A stretch of DNA of 64,000 nucleotides from CAVVKW01 sp963761705 (GCA_963761705.1 CAVXHK010000003.1:62001-126000); one strand, 5' to 3'; shown: positions 26,391 to 35,453, counted from the stretch's first letter. Numbers and translations: made by a program. Notes: a model not told the origin generated them from the letters alone.

Positions 26391-27368
26391 ATGTGCACGC
26401 GGAGCCTTTGGAATACGAACAAACTCGCGGTTGTCGTCGGTCGCTCGATGGATCGGGCGGAATCCACGCACCCTCTTCTGACTGTCCTCCCTCGTGGGAT
26501 GGAGCGGGACGGTGGCTACGTCGGGGCGACGCCTTTTATCCGGGAAAATCCGGCGCGTTGGTCCTCGCAATACGGGAGCGTGGTTGTCACCGCCTACGGC
26601 GCAGGATCCGTCGACGGAATGAATGAGGAAGGCCTCGGGATGAATCTGCTCTTTCTGACATCGACCGACTATGGGCCTCGCGACCCGGGCAAAGCGGGTG
26701 TGCAGGCTGCGCTGTGGGGGCAGTATCTCCTGGATAATGCGGCTAGTGTGACGGAGGCGCTCGGTCTGATGCGTGGCATTCAGCCGGTGATGGTGGAGTA
26801 TGCGGGCCACAGAACCTCCCTGCATCTGGCACTGGAGGATCCGACGGGAGACTCCGCGATCATCGAATTTACGGGTGAGGGGGCGACCATTTATCACGGG
26901 CGCGAGCATCGCGTGATGACGAACGATCCGTCCTACGATCAGCAGCTGATCGAGCTGGACAAGTGGGATTTTGCCGACGCCACGCGCGAAACTCCCCTGC
27001 CGCGAAACGTGGACCCGATCTCCCGCTTCGTGCGCGCTAATTATTTTTTGCAGACGCTGCGCGAACCCAAGGATGAGCGGGAAGCCATCGCGACGATCCT
27101 GTCGATTGCGCGGAATACTTCCGTCCCTTTTAACTCGCCCTACAAGACCCCCGGCACGACCTACGATACCGAATACCGAACCGCTCTGGATCTCACCAAT
27201 CAGCGCTATTTCTTTGAACTCACCACCAGTCCGAACGTGATCTGGGTGAGCCTCGCGAACTTGGATTTCTCCCCCGGCGCGCCGGTGAGAGTGCTCGACC
27301 CGGACGACATTCACCTCTGCGGCGAAGTCAGCCGGAGCTTCGAGGTCACCGTCGCGGCTCCGTTTTGA
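26391..27368 (+). CDS. Choloylglycine hydrolase/penicillin V acylase-like Ntn hydrolase
   Basis: A 325-residue linear-amide C-N hydrolase. The protein begins Met-Cys-Thr-Arg, so Cys2 is the N-terminal nucleophile after Met removal, and GRSMD supplies the conserved Arg and Asp. Further family motifs are VVVTAYGAGSVDGMNEEGLGMNLLFL, shortened here to the GMNEEGLGMN core, ALEDPTGDSAIIEF, VMTNDPSYDQQL and NFxN-like SYDQQLIEL. A good Shine-Dalgarno (AAGGAGG) lies 9 bases before the ATG. There is no signal peptide. Members cleave bile salts, penicillin V or acyl-homoserine lactones; in a free-living bacterium an acyl-amide signal or lipid is a plausible substrate, but unproven. It stands alone, just downstream of the repeat field. 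Confidence 0.92.
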   Translation: MCTRSLWNTNKLAVVVGRSMDRAESTHPLLTVLPRGMERDGGYVGATPFIRENPARWSSQYGSVVVTAYGAGSVDGMNEEGLGMNLLFLTSTDYGPRDPGKAGVQAALWGQYLLDNAASVTEALGLMRGIQPVMVEYAGHRTSLHLALEDPTGDSAIIEFTGEGATIYHGREHRVMTNDPSYDQQLIELDKWDFADATRETPLPRNVDPISRFVRANYFLQTLREPKDEREAIATILSIARNTSVPFNSPYKTPGTTYDTEYRTALDLTNQRYFFELTTSPNVIWVSLANLDFSPGAPVRVLDPDDIHLCGEVSRSFEVTVAAPF

Positions 27369-27449
27369 ATGCTCTCGTCGAGGAATTGAAGGGTGGGGGA
27401 GTTCGAGTGTAGTTGCCGGGAACTGGCGTCGCTGCCGGCTGATTTCAAA

Positions 27450-28098
27450 ATGCGGAAGAATATTTTTGTGGTGAAGTTGGGGGTCCGTTTGGGGACGGTG
27501 GGTTTGTTGGGGGTCTTGCCTGCGATGGGGGTTTGGGGCGGCGGGCGTTGACGGAGGGCGGATCGGGCGGTTGGCGGATGAGGTGGTGCCGGCGGGGTTG
27601 GTGCCGGGGATTCCGATCGCGGTGCGGTCGCCGGGTTCGGAATTTTTGGTGACCCGCGGGGTGTCGGACCGGATGACGGGTGCGGGGATGAGCGGGGCGA
27701 ACGCGCAGCGGATTGGGAGTGTGACGAAGTCGTTCACGGTCACGCGCCTCCTGCAATTGGCGGATGCGGGGAAGCTTTCGCTGTACGACCGGATCGATCT
27801 CTACGTCAAGGGGCTGCGGAACGGTGAGGCGACGCTGCGGGAGCTGGCGAACATGGTGAGTGGGATTTTCGACTCCACGCAGGATCGGGGTTTTTTGCTC
27901 GAATACGTTGCGGATCTGACGCGGCGCTGGACGAATCGGGAGATCGTGGGGTTTGCGAACGCGAACGAGCCGTATTTCCGGCCGGGGCGGGAGTGGAATT
28001 ACTCGAACACGATCCTGCGCGGGATGGTGGTGGAGCGGGTGACGGGGAATCGGTTGGGGCGCGGGTTGAGGACGGTGCGGGTGGTTGTGAATCGCTGA
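27450..28098 (+). pseudogene. Class C beta-lactamase-like serine hydrolase remnant, frameshifted and 3'-truncated
   Basis: A signal peptide starts at the ATG at 27450 (hydrophobic TVGLLGVLPAMG), but its frame ends at a TGA. The mature protein continues in the next frame from about 27532 (AAGVDGGRIGRLADEVV); removing one G from the GGGGG at 27527-27531 joins them. The SxxK nucleophile motif (GSVTKSFTV) and the YxN motif (WNYSNT) are present. The protein stops after ERVTGNRLG and ~19 unrelated residues, about half the family length, with no KTG box. It is therefore a decayed gene lying against the convergent ndh gene, whose stop is 48 bp away. Confidence 0.82.
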
Positions 28099-28146
28099 GC
28101 GGCGTCGAGAGCGGCGCGTGAATTGTTCGAGGGTGGGAGCGCGGGG

Positions 28147-29445
28147 CTACTTCGGAGGGTGGGGGCCTTCCGGGGGTTGGGAGATGAGGCGGGCTCCGCG
28201 GGAGAAGCTGAAGTAGGCGTAGGCCCACTGGAAGAAGACGAGGACGCGGTTGCGGAAACCGATGAGGAAGAAGAGGTGGATGAACGCCCAGGCGAACCAG
28301 GCGACGAAGCCGGTGACCTTGACAAAACCCAAGTCGCCGATGCCCCGGTGGCGTCCGATGGTGGCCAGGATGCCTTTGTCGAAATACCAGAAGTCGGTCG
28401 GGGGTTTGCTCTGGAGCTGGCGGATGATGTTCTTGCCGGCGTGGGTGCCGGCTTGCATGGCGGCGGGGGCGACGCCGGGGACGGGTTGGCCCTGTTTGTC
28501 CTTGATGGCGATCATGTCGCCGATGACCTGAACGTCGGGGTGGCCGGGGATGGTGAGGTCCTGATTGACGAGGGCGCGGCCTTGTTTGTCGGTGTCGACG
28601 GGGATTTTTTTTGCCAGGCTGGAGGCTTGGTTGCCAGCGGCCCAGACCACGGTGTCGCAGCGGATGGGGCCGCTCTCGAGGGTGACGGTGCCTTGCTCGA
28701 TGTTCTTGACGGGGTCGCCGAGTTTGACTTCGACGCGGAGGGATTCGAGCTGCTTGACGGCGCTGGCGGAGAGTTTTTCCGTGTAGGTCGAGAGAATGCG
28801 GGGGCCGGCTTCGACGAGGAGCACGCGGGCGTGGCGGGGGTCGATGTGGCGGAAGTCTTGGCTGAGCGACCGGTGGGCAAGTTCCGCGATGGCGCCCGCC
28901 ATTTCCACGCCGGTCGGGCCGCCACCGACGACGATGAAGGTCATGTGGGCCTTGCGGCGATCAAGGTCTTCGATTTTTTCCGCCTCTTCGAACGCGGTGA
29001 GAACGCGGCGTCGGATCTCGGTGGCGTCCTGCAGGCTCTTGAGGCCGGGGGCGAGCGTTTCCCACTCGTCGTGGCCGAAGTAGGAATGGCGGGCGCCGGT
29101 CGCGAGGATGAGGTGGTCGTAGAGGAAGGTGTCCTGGGTGCTGGTGACGGTGCGGGCGTCGACGTCGATCTCGGTGACCTCGGCCATGACGCAGGTGACG
29201 TTCTTCTGATCGCGGAGGATGGATCGAATGGGCTTGGCGATGTCGGCGGGCGAGAGGCCGGCCGTGGCGACCTGGTAGAGAAGCGGCTGAAAGAGATGGT
29301 GGTTGGTGCGGTCGACGAGGATGACCTTAACGGGCGCATTTTTCAGCGCGAGGGCGGCTCGGAGGCCCCCGAAACCGCCGCCGATGATGACGACCACGGG
29401 CAGGCTTGATTTTTTCGGGTCGGGCGACAGAGTGAGGTTTGTCAT
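28147..29445 (-). CDS. ndh: Type II NADH dehydrogenase (NDH-2)
   Basis: A 432-residue flavoprotein with two Rossmann folds: VVIIGGGFGGLRAALAL for FAD and FIVVGGGPTGVEMAGAIAEL for NADH. Other family motifs are NHHLFQPLLYQVATAGLSP, DHLILATGARHSYFG, VVWAAGNQAS and IGDMIAIKD. The C-terminus has the amphipathic/hydrophobic membrane anchor typical of NDH-2 (FVAWFAWAFIHLFFLIGF). It passes electrons from NADH to quinone without proton pumping. It diverges from nuoD, and a palindrome matching the Rex operator lies 11 bp upstream of its start codon, implying repression when NAD+ is high relative to NADH and release when NADH accumulates. Confidence 0.95.
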   Translation of the reverse strand: MTNLTLSPDPKKSSLPVVVIIGGGFGGLRAALALKNAPVKVILVDRTNHHLFQPLLYQVATAGLSPADIAKPIRSILRDQKNVTCVMAEVTEIDVDARTVTSTQDTFLYDHLILATGARHSYFGHDEWETLAPGLKSLQDATEIRRRVLTAFEEAEKIEDLDRRKAHMTFIVVGGGPTGVEMAGAIAELAHRSLSQDFRHIDPRHARVLLVEAGPRILSTYTEKLSASAVKQLESLRVEVKLGDPVKNIEQGTVTLESGPIRCDTVVWAAGNQASSLAKKIPVDTDKQGRALVNQDLTIPGHPDVQVIGDMIAIKDKQGQPVPGVAPAAMQAGTHAGKNIIRQLQSKPPTDFWYFDKGILATIGRHRGIGDLGFVKVTGFVAWFAWAFIHLFFLIGFRNRVLVFFQWAYAYFSFSRGARLISQPPEGPHPPK

Positions 29446-29456
29446 GGCGAGAAGAG

Positions 29457-29476
29457 TTTGTGAAATTTTTCACAAA
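29457..29476. promoter_or_regulatory. Probable Rex operator between ndh and nuoD
   Basis: The sequence TTTGTGAAATTTTTCACAAA consists of perfect 9-bp arms around a 2-bp centre. The core TTGTGAAA-TT-TTTCACAA is nearly identical to the known Rex consensus (TTGTGAAnnnnTTCACAA). It lies 11 bp before the ndh ATG and 51 bp before the nuoD ATG, in an otherwise GC-rich region, so it can control both divergent genes. Rex senses the NADH/NAD+ ratio, and ndh is a classical Rex target in Bacillus. No rex gene is in the window. Confidence 0.82.
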
Positions 29477-29527
29477 GTATTGCGATGGCAAACTGCAATT
29501 CATTTCCGAGCGTAAAGACTTTCCGAC

Positions 29528-30775
29528 ATGCCCACGACCTACGAGCAACCCGACACGCTGGCGCGCAGCCTCCAACAACTCGAAAATCCAGAGGAGAGCA
29601 GCGAGCTGCTCGGCGAGACGATGACGCTCAACATGGGCCCTTCGCACCCGTCGACGCACGGCGTGCTGCGGTTGATCCTGGAGATGGATGGCGAGATCAT
29701 CACGAAGGCGACACCCGATTGCGGCTACTTGCACCGGGGTGACGAAAAGATCGCGGAGAACATGCAATACAATCAGTTCGTCCCGTACACGGACCGGTTG
29801 GACTACCTCGCGCCGCTGGCCAATAACGTGGCTTACGCACTGGCGGTCGAGAAGCTGATGGGGTGGGAGCTCCCTCCTCGCGGCAAGGCGATCCGCGTGA
29901 TCGCTTGTGAACTGGCGCGGATCTCGGCGCATTTGCTGGGGATCGGGGCTTACGGACTGGATCTGGGGGCGACGTCGATTTTCCTGTTCACGTTCACGGA
30001 GCGGGAGAAAATTTACAACCTGATCGAGCAGCTGACGGGCGCGCGGTTCACGACGAGCTACACGCGGGTCGGCGGGCAGACGCGGGATCTGCCGGAGACG
30101 TTTCCGGCGCAGACGGAGGCGTTCATTGCTTCGTTTCTGCCGGTTTGGGACGAGTTGGACAAACTGCTGAGCCGGAACCGGATCTTCGTGGACCGGACGA
30201 AGGACGTGGGGGTGATCTCGAAGGAAGACGCCATCGCGTACGCGATCTCCGGGCCGAATCTGCGCGGGAGCGGAATCGAGCACGACGTGCGGCGGGCGAA
30301 TCCTTATCTCGACTACGAAGAATACGATTTCGAGATTCCGATCGGCGAGGTTGGAGATTGTTACGACCGGTACCTGGTGCGGATGGAAGAGATGCGGCAG
30401 AGCTGCAAGATCATCCGGCAGGTGCTGGCGGATCTGCCGACGGGCGTGATCAATTACTTTGATCCGAAGAGTTCGCTGCCGCCGAAGATCGACGTGATGA
30501 CGAAGATGGAGGAGTTGATCCACCATTTCATCGTGACGACGCAGGGAATCGACGCGCCGGAGGGGGAGATTTATTTCGGAGCAGAGAATCCGAAGGGAGA
30601 GCTCGGGTTTTACATTTTGAGCAAGGGAGGCGGGGTGCCTTACCGGCTAAAGATCCGCGCCCCGTCGTTCGTGAACTTGAGCATCATGTCAAAGCTGCTG
30701 CCGGGACACATGGTGAGTGATTGCGTGTCGATCCTGGGAAGCGTGGATTTCGTGATGGGCGAGTGCGATCGGTAA
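29528..30775 (+). CDS. nuoD: NADH-quinone oxidoreductase subunit D (orphan nuoD)
   Basis: A 415-residue 49-kDa subunit of complex I: MTLNMGPSHPSTHGVLRL, CGYLHRGDEKIAENMQYNQF, YTDRLDYLAPLANN, GAYGLDLGATSIFLF, TTSYTRVGGQTRDLP, GPNLRGSGIEHDVRRANPY, PKGELGFYILSKGGG and the C-terminal GSVDFVMGECDR. The quinone-site His (in SHPSTHG) is present. All other nuo genes are absent on both sides; it stands alone opposite ndh with a shared Rex operator. It may serve a complex I encoded elsewhere or be a second copy. Sequence appears intact, so it is unlikely to be a decaying remnant. Confidence 0.95.
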   Translation: MPTTYEQPDTLARSLQQLENPEESSELLGETMTLNMGPSHPSTHGVLRLILEMDGEIITKATPDCGYLHRGDEKIAENMQYNQFVPYTDRLDYLAPLANNVAYALAVEKLMGWELPPRGKAIRVIACELARISAHLLGIGAYGLDLGATSIFLFTFTEREKIYNLIEQLTGARFTTSYTRVGGQTRDLPETFPAQTEAFIASFLPVWDELDKLLSRNRIFVDRTKDVGVISKEDAIAYAISGPNLRGSGIEHDVRRANPYLDYEEYDFEIPIGEVGDCYDRYLVRMEEMRQSCKIIRQVLADLPTGVINYFDPKSSLPPKIDVMTKMEELIHHFIVTTQGIDAPEGEIYFGAENPKGELGFYILSKGGGVPYRLKIRAPSFVNLSIMSKLLPGHMVSDCVSILGSVDFVMGECDR

Positions 30776-30881
30776 AGTTGGACGCCCGGTAGTCGGGATT
30801 TCCAAGGGCCGCTGGCGCCGAACGACGAGGGGGCGGGGATTGCCTTTTGCGCGTGGGGTGGCAGGCTTTCCACTTTTCGAA

Positions 30882-31448
30882 GTGCGCGTTTTAAAGAGTT
30901 TTTCGTTTTCCCTGCTCGTCGGGTGGTTGGCGGGTTGCGCTGGGCCGGAGGTGATCGTGCGACCCGGGAAGCCCCCGGCGCTCTTCAACAACGAGCCGGT
31001 CGCAACCTACGAGGGGAAGGCCTCCTACTATTGGAAGCCGCAGCCGACAGCGAGCGGGGAGAGGTTTGATCCGGAAGCGATGACGGCGGCCCACAAGACG
31101 CTGCCATTCCAGACGACGGTGCGGGTGACAAACCTGCGGAACGGGAAATCCTGCTTGGTTCGGATCACCGACCGCGGTCCCTACATCCGGGGGAGGATCA
31201 TCGATTTGAGCCGGGCGGCGGCGCGGGAAGTCGACATGATCAAGGCGGGGGTCGTGCCGGTCAAAGTCGAGGTGCTCAAATCGATCGAGGTCGTTGAGGA
31301 GCCGAATCTGCGGCTGACGGCGCAGGCAAGGACTCGGGGTGAAACGATGGCCCGAAACGAGGATGCGGAGCGGGTAGCGGAAAAGCCGAAGCCGTCGCGG
31401 GACGAGGGTGGGAACCGACCGGGTGCGCGGCGGGCCAGGCGGCTGTAG
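30882..31448 (+). CDS. rlpA: RlpA-like septal ring lipoprotein (double-psi beta-barrel)
   Basis: A GTG start at 30882 gives a compact lipoprotein signal (MRVLKSFSFSLLVGWLAGC) with lipobox LAGC; a TTG 42 bp upstream would add residues that spoil it. The mature protein carries an RlpA DPBB domain: YEGKASYYWKPQPTASGERF, MTAAHKTLPFQTTVRVTNL, VRITDRGPYIRGRIIDLS and AAAREVDMIKAGVVPVKVEV. RlpA proteins cleave or bind glycan strands lacking stem peptides at the septum. No SPOR domain follows; the C-terminus is a charged tail. Located between nuoD and a convergent adenylate cyclase gene. Confidence 0.9.
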   Translation: MRVLKSFSFSLLVGWLAGCAGPEVIVRPGKPPALFNNEPVATYEGKASYYWKPQPTASGERFDPEAMTAAHKTLPFQTTVRVTNLRNGKSCLVRITDRGPYIRGRIIDLSRAAAREVDMIKAGVVPVKVEVLKSIEVVEEPNLRLTAQARTRGETMARNEDAERVAEKPKPSRDEGGNRPGARRARRL

Positions 31449-31528
31449 TCCCGCCTCGGTGAAGCGCCGGGAACGGTGAATTGCAGGAGACGCGCGACGA
31501 GCTTCCCGGAAACTCGACGACGCCGGAG

Positions 31529-32780
31529 TCACTTGGGTTCGACGAAAAACATCGGAGCGTCGGACTTGCCCTTCATGGGGATGAGGCCGCGCTCGGTGAT
31601 GGTGACTTGGTCGCGGATGGCGTCGAGGAAGGTGCCGGACACGTTGACGTGACCGGATGCGCCCTCGCTCTCGAACCGGGCGGCGGTGTTGACCGTGTCA
31701 CCCCAGACGTCGAAGGCGAATTTGCGGTTGCCAACAACTCCGGCGACGAGGGGACCGCGGTGGAGGCCGAGGCGGACGCCCCAGTAGGCGGTGCCAGCGG
31801 CGGATTTCTCGCGTTTTCGCTGGTCGATGAAAGCGCGGATTTCGAAGGCGACGCGGAGGATGCGGGCGGCGGCGTCGGGGGTGGGTTCTCCCATGCCGGA
31901 GAGGCAGATGTAGGCGTCGCCGATGGTCTTTAATTTCTCGACGTCGTGGTGGTCGGTGATGCGGTCGAACTCGACGAAGCAGACGTTGAGTTCGTCGAGG
32001 AGTTCGCCGGGGGCGAGGCCCTCGGCGATGGCGGTGAAACCGGAGAAGTCGGCGATGAGGACGTTGACGTTTTCGAGGTGGCGGGCTTCGACGCGGCCGT
32101 GCGTCTTGAGTTCTTCGGCGATGTCGTCCGGGAGAATGTTGCGGAGCAAGGCGTCGGAGCGCTCTTTTTCCTGGGCGAGATCGCGCTGGCTGTGGAGGAG
32201 TTCTTCCTTGAGGCGGATGGATTCCTGTTGGAGCTTCGAGCGTGTCGTGGAGGCGGAGCTGCTGCTCGACGAGGCGGCCGAAGTCGCGGAGCATCGCGAC
32301 CTGGCGCTCGTCGAAGTCGCGGGGCTTGGTGTCGAGAACGCAGAGGGTGCCGACGTTCACGCCGGGCTCGATGGCGACGGGCATGCCGGCGTAGAAACGC
32401 GAATGCGGGAGTCCGGTCACGAGCGGGCTCTGGGCGAAGCGGGGGTCGAGGGTGAGATCGGGGACGATGAGCGGGTCGTTCTGGAGAATGGCGTGGCCGC
32501 AAAACGAAATGTCGCGGGGCGTCTCGACCGTGTCGATGCCGTGCTTGGATTTGAACCACTGGCGATTCATGTCGACCATCGAGATGTAGGCGATGGGGAC
32601 GTCGAAGACGCGGGCGGCAAGCTCGACGATTTGGTCGAAGCGATCTTCGGGCGGGGTGTCGAGGATGCGGAGGTTGTGGAGCGCGCGGAGGCGGGCGTCT
32701 TCGTTGGCTGGTTGGGCCAGACACGAGATGCAGGCGATCCCCGGGGCGGGGTCGGCGGACGAAACGAGAGGACTGGCCAC
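31529..32780 (-). CDS. GAF domain-class III adenylate cyclase, single-base frameshift in linker
   Basis: A GTG start at 32780 gives an N-terminal GAF domain (DTPPEDRFDQIVELAARVFD, WFKSKHGIDTVETPRDISFC, FYAGMPVAIEPGVNVGTLCV). After RLHDTLE, an extra A (32235-32236 on the + strand) breaks the frame; removing it yields a coiled-coil linker (LQQESIRLKEELLHSQRDL) leading to the cyclase domain. That domain has metal-binding Asp in LIADFSGFT and KTIGDAYI. The adenine-selecting Lys (EKLKTIGDA) and Asp (FAFDVWGDTVNTAAR) both fit ATP rather than GTP. The product would be cAMP, controlled by whatever the GAF domain binds. It is soluble and stands alone between convergent rlpA and a divergent PBP gene. 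Confidence 0.87.
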
Positions 32781-32981
32781 GGGAGTTGAGGATCGTCGGC
32801 GGGTCGGGATTGTCAAAGTGAAAGGCGGCGGTCGGAGTCGCGTCGCGCCGGAGATTTTTTCTGATTTGCGCTGCCGCGGGCTTCGTGGGAAGTAATTCTC
32901 GCTATCGCACAGGATCATTACAGTTGGGAGCGCAGGCCGAGGCGGCGTCGGGGGAAACTTTTCTTCCGGTGGTGGTTTTGG

Positions 32982-35453
32982 GTGCCAATTTTGTGCGTGA
33001 TCCTCGGAGTCGTTGGGGCGCTGGTGACGTTCTCGGTGCTGAAGTCCAAATACCAGGCGCGGGCCGATTCGTTCGACCTGAACGAGATGGACAAGATGGA
33101 GGCGGCGACGGTCATTTACGACCGGAACGGAACGCAATTTGGGAAGATTTTCATCCAGAATCGGAATCCGATTTTTGGCGACGACGTGCCGGAACTCATG
33201 AAGCAAGCGGTGATCGCGGCGGAGGACAACCGGTTCATGGAGCACAACGGAGTGGACTATTGGGGCATCTTGCGGGCGGCGATTGCGAACTACCGGTCCG
33301 GGCGCAAGAGCCAAGGGGCGAGCACGGTGACGCAGCAGCTGGCGCGGAATTCGTTCGATATGTTCGAACGGACCTACGAGCGGAAGATGATCGAGATCCT
33401 GCTGGCGAACCGGGTGGAGGCAAAATTTTCCAAGGATCAGATCATGGAAATGTATCTGAACCGGGTTTACTTCGGCTCGGGACTCTACGGGGTGGAGGCC
33501 GCGGCGAAGGGATACTTTGGCGTGTCGGCGAAGGAAATGAACGCGGGCCAGTGCGCGACGCTGGCGGGGTTGCTCAAGAGTCCGAACGGGTTGTCGCCCT
33601 GGAATAATCCCGACGGCGCGAAGGCTTCGCGGAACGTGGTGCTGGGGAAGATGGAGAAAGAGGGGTTCATCACGAAAGAGGAGGAGCGGCGGGATGTCAT
33701 GGGGCCGATGGTCACGCGAAAGCGCTCGAATCCCTTCAAGGTCTCCTACGCGGTCGATTACGTCCGGCAGCAGACTGTCGCGGCGCTCGGCTACGAGCGG
33801 GCGATGAACGGGGGGTTTCGGATTTACACGACGCTCGACCTCGACATGCAGCGGGCGGGCGAGATCGCGATGCGGAAGGAATTGAACGCGGTCGAAGATC
33901 GCCCGGGTTACGACCACGAGACTTACGCGCAGTTCGTGAAGAAATTTGCGGGCGCGGAGAGCGAACTGCGGTCGGGGGGATTTCCGAGTGGCAAGGTGCC
34001 GACGCCGAAATATCTGCAGGGTGCGGTGATCGCGTACCACAACCCGACGGGAGGGATTCTCACGCTGATCGGCGGGCGGGAATTTACCCACAGCGAATAC
34101 AACCGGGCGCTGCAGGCGAAGCGATCGCCGGGCACGGCCTTCACGCCGCTGGTCTTCGCGGCGGGCTACGAGGAGGGAATCTTTCCGGGAGAGCTCGTGC
34201 AGGACGCGGCGCTCGATAACCGCTACGTCAACATCGGCGGGACGACGGGCATTCTGGGGGAATGGGGCGTGGAGCGGGCGGACAATGAATACGAAGGCAA
34301 CATCACCGCGCGCGAGGCGCTCGTGCAGTCGAAAAACGCGGCGACCGTGCGGTTTGGTTGGCGGGCTGGTTTGGAGGCGGTGACCGCGCTTGCGGCGAAA
34401 GCCGGAATCACGTCGGCGATCCGGCAATTCTCCGGCTCGTTCCTCGGGACGAGCGAGGTGTCGTTGGATCAAATGACTTTGGCCTACACGATGTTTCCCG
34501 GCTACGGCTGGCGGACGAAAGCCCCGTATGTCATCCAGCGGATCGAGGATGGGAGCGGCCGCGTCGTTTACGAGGCGAAGGGGGACAAGGTGCCGGTGGT
34601 CGAGGACTCGACGGCGTATCAGGTGCACGTGGCGTTGGACGAGGCGCTGCACCGCGGGACGGGCGCGGCGGGTGCCGCGCGGGACGGCCTGGGGGGTTAC
34701 CCGGCGGCGGGAAAGACGGGCACGGCCTACAATTTTACCGACACGTATTTCCTCGGCTACACGAGCGAGGTGACCTGTGGAGTGTGGGTAGGATTCGACA
34801 AGCCGGAAAAGATCTACCGGGGCGCCTTCGGCAGCGAGCTGGCTCAGCCGATCTGGACGAGCGTGATGAACGCGTCGGTGGTGGATTTCGAGCCGCGGGA
34901 ATTTGAACGCCCCGACTCGGTGACGCCCGTTTCGATCTGCAAGAAGTCCGGACTGCTGGAGACGGGGCGCTGTGAGGACGTGATGCTTGATCCGGCGACG
35001 GGTCAGCGGCGGATGATGAAGACGTCCTACATCGAATACGCGACCGAGGCGCAGAAGCCGCACATCGCGTGTGATGTGCACGGCTCGGGGGTGCGGATTT
35101 ACGCCGCGGAGATGGAGGAATCGGAGTGGCCGCGGGCGGCGTCAGCCGTCGATCTCGCGATGGTGCGTCCGATCGCGATCTCTGAGCCGGCGCTGGTTGG
35201 GCTGAACGATGTCTACGGGTCCGTGCGTCCGGCGGCGATGCGGATGCGGGAAGACGAGATTCCGGTCGCGAAGGCGCTGCCGGTGGATCAGATGGTGGCC
35301 GAAGCGGCAGCGGCGGATGGCGAGGCCGCGTTGGAGCCGGGGGCGGAAGAGGGACCGCGGGAGGTGCGGAAGGCGCAGTTGGTTCGACCGATGGACGTGC
35401 GCGGGTCGGAGCCAGCGATCGAGATCGCGGTGCCGGGGGCGATCGAGTTTTAG
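32982..35453 (+). CDS. Class A penicillin-binding protein (PBP1A-like) with degenerate transpeptidase SxxK
   Basis: TM anchor (ILCVILGVVGALVTFSVL), then a GT51 glycosyltransferase with AAEDNRFMEHNGVDYWG, GASTVTQQLARN and QIMEMYLNRVYFGSGLYG, both catalytic Glu present. The transpeptidase domain retains SKN (SxN) and GKTGTA (KTG), but the SxxK box reads SPGTAFTP: the nucleophile Ser and the general-base Lys are both Thr. Transpeptidation is therefore doubtful, leaving glycan polymerisation. The GTG at 32982 is the first canonical in-frame start, but in-frame sequence before it (RRPRRRRGKLFFRWWFW) is ideal cytoplasmic flank for the TM. A GTG at 32885 in the adjacent frame plus one extra G at 32926-32928 would explain this. 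The stop codon lies in the target duplication of an IS element. Confidence 0.9.
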   Translation: MPILCVILGVVGALVTFSVLKSKYQARADSFDLNEMDKMEAATVIYDRNGTQFGKIFIQNRNPIFGDDVPELMKQAVIAAEDNRFMEHNGVDYWGILRAAIANYRSGRKSQGASTVTQQLARNSFDMFERTYERKMIEILLANRVEAKFSKDQIMEMYLNRVYFGSGLYGVEAAAKGYFGVSAKEMNAGQCATLAGLLKSPNGLSPWNNPDGAKASRNVVLGKMEKEGFITKEEERRDVMGPMVTRKRSNPFKVSYAVDYVRQQTVAALGYERAMNGGFRIYTTLDLDMQRAGEIAMRKELNAVEDRPGYDHETYAQFVKKFAGAESELRSGGFPSGKVPTPKYLQGAVIAYHNPTGGILTLIGGREFTHSEYNRALQAKRSPGTAFTPLVFAAGYEEGIFPGELVQDAALDNRYVNIGGTTGILGEWGVERADNEYEGNITAREALVQSKNAATVRFGWRAGLEAVTALAAKAGITSAIRQFSGSFLGTSEVSLDQMTLAYTMFPGYGWRTKAPYVIQRIEDGSGRVVYEAKGDKVPVVEDSTAYQVHVALDEALHRGTGAAGAARDGLGGYPAAGKTGTAYNFTDTYFLGYTSEVTCGVWVGFDKPEKIYRGAFGSELAQPIWTSVMNASVVDFEPREFERPDSVTPVSICKKSGLLETGRCEDVMLDPATGQRRMMKTSYIEYATEAQKPHIACDVHGSGVRIYAAEMEESEWPRAASAVDLAMVRPIAISEPALVGLNDVYGSVRPAAMRMREDEIPVAKALPVDQMVAEAAAADGEAALEPGAEEGPREVRKAQLVRPMDVRGSEPAIEIAVPGAIEF

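Noticed and set aside
31698..35081. A minus-strand open frame of more than 1100 codons opposite the PBP gene
   Set aside because: Most of it is the antisense of the PBP gene with Arg/His-rich composition; only its last part, the GAF domain, is real and belongs to the cyclase gene starting at 32780.
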